The position numbers were made by a program, and so were the translations under genes. From assembly GCA_905221605.1 (NCBI GenBank), contig CAJNDS010000233.1, positions 69,649 through 133,648 on the forward strand: a stretch of 64,000 nucleotides of DNA. The letters are read 5' to 3'. Origin of the DNA: Symbiodinium natans. Lineage: Eukaryota > Sar > Dinophyceae > Suessiales > Symbiodiniaceae. Positions 58,262 to 64,000 of this stretch are shown in pieces. Under the pieces are notes generated by a model. The model had not been told where the DNA came from. It did no database searches and saw nothing but the letters and a program-made list of their open reading frames with translations. How positions within the stretch are numbered: position 1 is the stretch's first letter; every line of letters begins with the position of its first letter.

Positions 58262-61142
58262 CGCTTCAATTTCCCAGTCATCCAAGAAGGAGATTTCTTT
58301 CCTTGGCTGGCAACGATGCACACACACACACACACAGACACACTTTTCCTTTTTGAGTCCAAAGAATATATACCTCAGCCGAAAGCAGAAAATCTCCAAA
58401 CATGTGTAAGCCCTGAACCTATCTGGCACAAATACACCGCCATACCGTGCACGGTGTATGCTGACATTTCTCAACCGGCGCAGGGCAACGTTCCCGGACC
58501 AGTGCGGCACACAAATGACCCGCACAAAGGCCAAGGCACGCACCATCGCAAGAAGGCGATTAAGGCAGACATGCCACGAGAATGCAGTCTGCCCTTGTTC
58601 CAACCCTGGTCCAACCCTTACCCTTACCCCCTCCTCGAATCCACTCAGTCACATGCAGCCGAGACACAAGGTTAGAGTTCCCTGCTGGTCCACATCCAGA
58701 GCGGAGAAGAGTGTCCTGCAAAGCGCCATCATCTTTGCGGGTGACAATTCCACAAATTTCTGGAAGGCCTCGCCGATCCATCATAGCCGTAAACTCGGCA
58801 GGCGGCTCGGAACTCCTGATGCAAGAATCTCTCACGACAGTCTCGCGACGCTCGTGAGCCATGCATGAGCCGCATGGAGCCGCATGAGCCGCATGAGCCG
58901 CAGCCTGAAAGCTCAGGCTGCCAGAGCAGTCAGAATCGAAAACGGCAAACGCCGACTTCACGGAGCCGAACTCGGAGACACACCACCGCCTTCTTGAAAT
59001 CTGAAACGCACAGCCGCACGGACACCAAAAATCTCTACCAAGCCCAAGCTCTGCCCAAGCTTGTGCCAGTGTGGGACTTCAGATGTGCTGCAGTTTCAAC
59101 TGACCGGCAGCCTGAAGCTGGACAACACCATGTCGGACTCTTCATCAATCTGACGCAGAGAGATGAACCCCGACCTGAGGCAAATGATTGCACATGAACA
59201 TCATTGATTGGTATCAGCGGAATGGTTTCAACAGAATGGGAGTGGACCAAGAATCCTGCAAGTCATCGTCAAATGCACGCCAAGCTCCCGCGATATCACC
59301 TCTGCTTCGTCAAGGAACTCTTTCAGGTCATGCCCCATACTTACTTTCCAGATTCCCTCTTGACTCCAGACCAATTCAAGTCACCAGTGTACCCCAGAAC
59401 CTGGCATGCGTCTTTGAACTCGTACCAGTTGCAACCTCGGGCGAGCTGTTTCAAACTCAGCTGAGGTCGGCGAGACAGAACAGAAACAAGCCGTCTTGCG
59501 CACGACGTGTGAGCATGGGCTCTGGCGGTTGGTGGCATCCTTGTCCAAGAGTCGGCGCCTGAGTGAGAGGGACATGCCCGCTGCCCACCCCCCGTCAACA
59601 CAAGCATCCGAGATGCCATGCTTTCATGTACTGGCCCGTCCGCACAAGGATCAACTTCTTGATTTCAGCCATGGCCTCCATGTATTTGACGCTGAAGAAC
59701 AAGACATCGCAAGACCGACACCCTCTAGTGAGGGCCGGCCTTGAAATTTGGAGGTACCACCAGAAATGGTAGAGGATTCCAGCCATCAAGAAACAGGACA
59801 TCATCAATGACCTGGATACATGGCGCGGAAATACCAGAACAGATAATGAAAGGATGAGGAAGCACCGAGGAAGTGCTAAGCCGTGGGCAATCTTGCTGTT
59901 TCCGTCTTTGTCCAAATGGCTAAACAGCTGCTTCGTCGGACGCTGAAACCCGAATCGTTGAAGAGCCGCTGTGAACTCTGCATGGGTGATGAAGCGGGTG
60001 TGATCCGAGTCCATGGCATTGAAGGCTTCGCGCACGCCCCCAAACTGAGAGCTGACCCACACCTGCACAGTCCCGACAAGAAACATCGGAACACCGACTG
60101 CCACTGATTCCTGCCCCACTTACCCCACTATGCCTTGTTCCACTTGTTTCACTTGTTTCACTTTTGCCTCCCTTGCTTCCCTTGTTTCCCTTGTTTTGCT
60201 TGCTTCCCTCGTTTCCCTTCTGTCCCTTCTGTCCCTTGTTTCGCTTGCCCCGCTTGGCCCCGCTTGATTCTGCTTGGCCCCACTTTGCCTCTGACTTTTC
60301 CCCACTTGCCCAGCCCCCCGTATTCTCGAGCACCCCTGCTCCACTCCACGCCCTGGCTCCCTCCTGGGTAGGTGGGGCAAGTAGGGCGAAAGTGGGCAAC
60401 AATGAAATTAGCTTTGCCGGACGACGAGTGGAGCAAAAAAAGCAATGCAACGGTGCCTTAAAGTGGGCCAATCCTTCAGCACTTCTTGGGTCGAGCTCAT
60501 CTATGGAGGCGGAGCCACTGTCGTCCTTATCCAGCGACTTCCAAAGATCTCTGGATTCTTTGGCAAAGCCAAGGCGAGCCGCAGCCTGCAAGGCAAAGAA
60601 CACTTGTCCAAAGCGCGCATTCAATTAACAAAGCATGAGTTTGAGAATTCATGAACAAGGCAACTTACAGGGCGGCAACTTGGCACCTTCATAAAGTGCA
60701 GCCTGGAAAGCACCTCATTCTGAAGTAGCTCGCCAATGTTAGTTAATAGGTTCGAGCCATGTTTCAACTTCTCTGAGGCACAGCACCATGGAGTCAGTTT
60801 GAGAGAGAGCTTGTCGCCAGCCACGGATCAGATTGCCGTGCTTCTTGCGAAGGAAGGCCTGCTTACAACTCGGCCTGTCCCTAATTGGTGGCCGTGCTGA
60901 GCATACAGAGCGGCCTTGAAAGTTTTGAAATGACGGTGTTTGTCTTGTGGCGACGCCTCTTGACGAATCCTGAGTGCCTGTAACAGCTTGTGAAAACTCC
61001 AGGATATGATTCTGACATATTCTGACAACACTGTTGGGAGACTGGCTCCTGGCACTCCTGGCACTCCTGGCCTGCCACTTCTTGGACTTGATCTTGGCCT
61101 CTTGCTTCTTCTGCCTTCTTGTGAGTTCTGTCGCTAGCCAAC
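58262..61142 (-). CDS. Multi-exon EF-hand calcium-binding protein (right paralogue), partial
   Basis: Exons: 61,142-61,072; 60,719-60,669; 60,585-60,457; 60,062-59,889; one near 59,725-59,617 (start uncertain); 59,558-59,527; 59,435-59,385; 59,299-59,260; 59,174-59,112; 58,989-58,905; 58,815-58,769; 58,715-58,668; 58,301-58,262. Except at that uncertain acceptor, phases join throughout. Segments: WLATELTRRQKKQEAKIKSK, LDKDDSGSASIDELDP, MDSDHTRFITHAEF, LDKDGNSKI, LDKDATNRCNWYEF, FDDDLSGFISLRQIDEE, FDSDCSGSLSFQEFRAAC, LDVDQQGTLTLKEISFLDDW. Exon order and sizes track the left paralogue (51-bp CNW exon and 32-bp exon before it in both). Likely a cytosolic or cytoskeletal calcium sensor (inference). 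Nine of 13 donors are GC. The 3' end is unresolved and may be the block at 54.7-55.2 kb. Confidence 0.85.
60063..60456 (-). repeat. Intron of right EF-hand gene with pyrimidine-rich minisatellite
   Basis: 394-bp intron with a GC donor (TTTAAG|GCACCG) and a CAG acceptor. Plus-strand words like CCCTTGTTTC and CCCTTCTGTC repeat at about 60,121-60,300. The intron keeps an open frame reading Arg/Glu/Thr repeats, which can mislead gene finders into retaining it. Confidence 0.8.
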
Positions 61143-62515
61143 CTGGATCCGGAAAGCATGTTGCACTACAGCCACCATAAATCACCATAACAACTGCGAC
61201 ACACCATGCTACAACTACCGCGAGGTATGGCAAGTTGCATGCCTGAGCCTAATGCCCAGGTTGCTGGCTCTCAGCAGGTGGTCGCCCTTGTCTTCGAGGG
61301 CATCATAGACCTGGCTACTGGGTAGCAAAACCTATGAGACATCAAGTACCAGCGTGTGCCAACTCTTGCAACTCAGGTCGTGTCTTCACACGCACTGTTC
61401 GCCCAGTGTTAAGCAGAGGGCCCAGTTGAGATCAGCAACACTGTAGTTCCAGCCACATTTCCGAATGCCAGTGCCTGGGGCAAGAAGCCCGCACTGTGCT
61501 GCTCGTGTTTGGTGTCATGGTCTGCTTTCCTTCTGGGGCCAGGGGCGGGCACTTACCCAACCTCTCTCTCCCTCTCTCCTGCATGCTTAGCCCCCCCCGA
61601 AGGGAAGGCTGCCCCAAGGGGCGCGCGAAGTCCGAAGGTCAGACTTACCCAACCTCTCTCTCTCTCTCTCTCTGTGTCTTGGTCTTCTTCTTATTCTTCT
61701 CTCCGGGCTTGGGTTTGGGGCCGAAACCCGGTCGACGGCGTGAAGCACAAGACTGAGCCAGCATTGAGCATTATCAATGCACCACTTAGTTCCCAGTACT
61801 TCTGGGTTGCATCGCCTCCCTCTGCTTCTCTCTCCTTCTCTCCCCCTTCTCTCCCCCAATCTTCCACAAAGCCCCAGGCAGAACTCATCACGTGTGAGAT
61901 AGTACGCCTGGAGTCGAAAGTGTCTCTCTGGAGCACGCTCATTGGGCACAACTTGGGCACAATGAGGGCCGGCCTTGGGCCTGTCCTTGTGGACACTCGC
62001 CATCTCTGGTGTGATGTCGGCAGCCCAGTCAGCACACTTCCTCTGCAAAACCAAGATGGCAGTAGGCTTCAAGAACACACTTTGCAGCCGAGATGCTGAA
62101 TCAACTCCTGGCTATGGCAGATCTCAAATCTGCTTTCGCAAGCAAGACGCTATGGGCAAAAAAAATCCCACAAAAGTCCTCTGCGCTTTTGAAAGAAGCT
62201 GCAGCAAACATCCGGAAGTTTCTCCACAATGTCGCTTGTTTCATGTCGATCTCGTCCTGCATGGGCAGCAAGAAAATACAACACATGCTCAACAGACTTC
62301 GCACGCCCTGTCACATGCACACTGCATGAGGCACTGGCGAGTGTTAATTCTTCGGACTCGTCCTGAGTGATGCAGCTGCCCATAACGAATCGCAGCTACA
62401 CGACACCGCGACTGCTCAGGGCATGGCACCATCCAGGATGTTGAACAGTCGGAAAACATCACCCATGTATCCCAAACTCCGCATACCTAGTCTAGCAACA
62501 GGGGGACTCTTCGCA
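61143..62515. other. Region upstream of right EF-hand gene
   Basis: CT-rich words at about 61,555-61,580 and a CT dinucleotide run at about 61,653-61,673, with a C tract at 61,591-61,597. Minus-strand open stretches near 61,900-62,080 and 62,150-62,300 could be exons, but no junction could be verified. Confidence 0.4.
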
Positions 62516-62640
62516 TCTGTAACCGCTCATACCCGAGCCTTTGCTGAACTCCGTCATTGAGATCTTCTGATCCTTGCGGCCGTCAGTCAGGTCAACACCA
62601 ACCATGCCAAATCCACTGGGGCCGCGTCGTTGTTCTGGTC
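62516..62640 (-). CDS. Possible EF-hand-like exon(s)
   Basis: The minus strand reads RAWVEFLDQNNDAAPVDLAW in one frame (a degenerate EF loop, LDQNND). A few bases on, in another frame, it reads VDLTDGRKDQKISMTEFSKG, where DGRKDQKISMTE fits EF-loop positions 1-12 (Asp, Asp, Ile, Glu). The frame change needs a small intron or an indel that I could not place. It may be a 5' exon of another member of the EF-hand family or a pseudogene. Confidence 0.3.
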
Positions 62641-63606
62641 CAGGAACTCAACCCATGCACGCAAGACTGAACCTTAGCAATGCTTTCTGAGCAAGAATTG
62701 TCGCGAGGAAAACCCAGCGCACCTGTGGTAGATATGAGGAACTGCCGTAAGTGGTCCATTGCTTTCGCTGGATCTCGTCCATACTCGGTTTTTGACCTGG
62801 GCAACAGTAACAGCAGGGAAGACTCGGGCACAGCCGCGAACGTGCCAGGAACGGTCTTGCACTCGAGGGGCTCATGAACCTTTCGCTTTGGGCTCGCAGA
62901 TCCGCCATCACCCGACGTCCTGCACAAGGTCTCAGGAATGTGCAGTAAGAGTGCGTCGGCTGAAAGCTTACAAGCTGCAGTTGCTACTCAGCTACTCCTC
63001 CTGGCAGGCGTCATGGCGTCATGGCGAGGGATCTGGCCCTACATCTGACGTGGCCGGCGCATCTTGCACCAGCCCAAGGTACCCCCCCTTTGCAAAAGGG
63101 AGTGCTACTTAGTCACCGCTATGTACACTGCTTTCGTTTATGCAGAAGCCAGTCGGAGCGCCGCACATCCACACGTGACCACTGCGTGGCAAGTGGCAAG
63201 GATCGACAAGGGCCACTGCGTCCCTTTCCACAGAGCTTACAACGGAAGGACGCTTTGATTTTGGTGCTTCTTGCCTTGTGGCAGGCGTTGCTGCAGTGTG
63301 ATGCTGGGACTGCGGGCAGACTTTACCCGATCATGCACACAAATCACACAACAGTCAGATACAGATCCAAGGATCCAAAAAGCTCCCAGGACCCGCCCAA
63401 CAGGCGCCCCAGAAAACTTGAGGCAACCTGCCGCAGCAGGATCGAGAGAGCTGAGAAGTGGCCTCTCTAGCTTTCTTTCAATTCGACGGCCCCTCATCTT
63501 GAGAAGAGGAGTCTCCCGTCAGCTTGGCACCAGACATGAACTCTTTCGAGGTCCAAAAGTCCAACACATATGTAGGAATACGAAAGCAGCATAGCAGCAT
63601 ATAGAC
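62641..63606. other. Intergenic or intronic region, nothing supported
   Basis: Unique sequence. Short overlapping open frames on both strands without fixed exons. Confidence 0.4.
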
Positions 63607-63988
63607 AGCTCTAGATTCTAGATTGATGCTTAAGCGCACCGAGGCCTTGGGGTGAAACGCAATGTAGAAGTCTTCCCCATGCATGGCCACCCGTCCCACT
63701 CTGCCCTGAAGACTCTGGTGACAAATGGTGAGAATGTAGCGCGGGTGCCCTGTGAACATATGCAGGTGGCCCTGTGAAGGAAGACCAATGGACGGCAAGC
63801 AGTGCGTCCCAAAGAGCCTCACTTCCCGAGCGAGATGGTGTGCGACAACGACTCCGTGTAGGACCTGCAACAGAAGAAGCCTGCGGCTCATCTCAGCAAA
63901 CGCACTCCCTGCAACCACAGCTGGGTCAGCAGCTTGTCAAAGGTGGCGCCAATGATATTGGCACCCTGCTTGCCGGGGAAGTGGCCAC
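63607..63988 (-). CDS. Partial unidentified gene at the right edge (two candidate exons)
   Basis: Exon candidate 63,988-63,906 (acceptor GCTGAG|G, donor GGA|GTGCGT) encodes GHFPGKQGANIIGATFDKLL then TQLWLQG. Exon candidate 63,864-63,607 follows CTTCTTCTGTTGCAG|G and encodes VLHGVVVAHHLAREVRLFGT through GEDFYIAFHPKASVRLS. Both join in phase 0 across a 41-bp intron, which is unusually short. Codon third positions are GC-rich, as in the genes nearby. No domain recognised. The gene would continue beyond both resolved ends. Confidence 0.4.
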
Positions 63989-64000
63989 CTCAGCCAAGTC

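Noticed and set aside
60120-60380. Arg/Glu/Thr-repeat open frame that looks like a disordered nuclear protein
   Set aside because: It is the intronic minisatellite of the right EF-hand gene; phase-matched exons splice across it.

Overview
The window looks like a chromosome end of a dinoflagellate, probably a symbiodiniacean or close relative (inference). Three things support this. The left edge carries plant/dinoflagellate-type telomere repeat (CCCTAAA on this strand). Sequence between genes is long and rich in repeats. The exons that can be resolved on the right use many GC and one GA splice donor, with acceptors almost always AG followed by G, a pattern known from dinoflagellates. Bacterial-style features (operons, ribosome binding sites, CRISPR) are absent.

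Layout. 1-16.1 kb is a subtelomeric mosaic: about twenty interstitial telomere-repeat blocks in both orientations, with degenerate variants, a 146-bp inverted-repeat element and a 3.5-kb higher-order tandem repeat (6.95-10.48 kb). 16.1-21.06 kb is a composite satellite in which a ~34-bp core alternates with long TTTACTAT microsatellites; its left edge is a perfect 34-bp palindrome. 21-39.5 kb has no gene I can defend; it holds an 803-bp unit repeated about 3.5 times (28.2-31.0 kb), microsatellites and a few isolated exon-like segments.

39.58-42.57 kb is the clearest gene, on the minus strand: an hnRNP U-like SPRY-domain RNA-binding protein with one small intron and a glycine/methionine-rich tail. 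From 50 to 62.6 kb the minus strand carries a cluster of multi-exon EF-hand (calcium-binding) genes. Two are clear paralogues (50.4-53.6 kb and 58.3-61.1 kb). A third exon block lies between them (54.7-55.2 kb) and may be the 3' continuation of the right-hand one. Exon boundaries were worked out by hand from matching reading phases and paralogue alignment. A partial unidentified gene runs toward the right edge at 63.6-64 kb.

All genes I can support lie on the minus strand, so transcription runs toward the telomere, in keeping with the unidirectional gene clusters known in dinoflagellates. The gene products suggest RNA handling (SPRY protein) and calcium sensing (EF-hand family). No shared pathway is evident, and I found no convincing new multi-gene system. 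The most unusual items are the repeat architectures and the splice-site usage.
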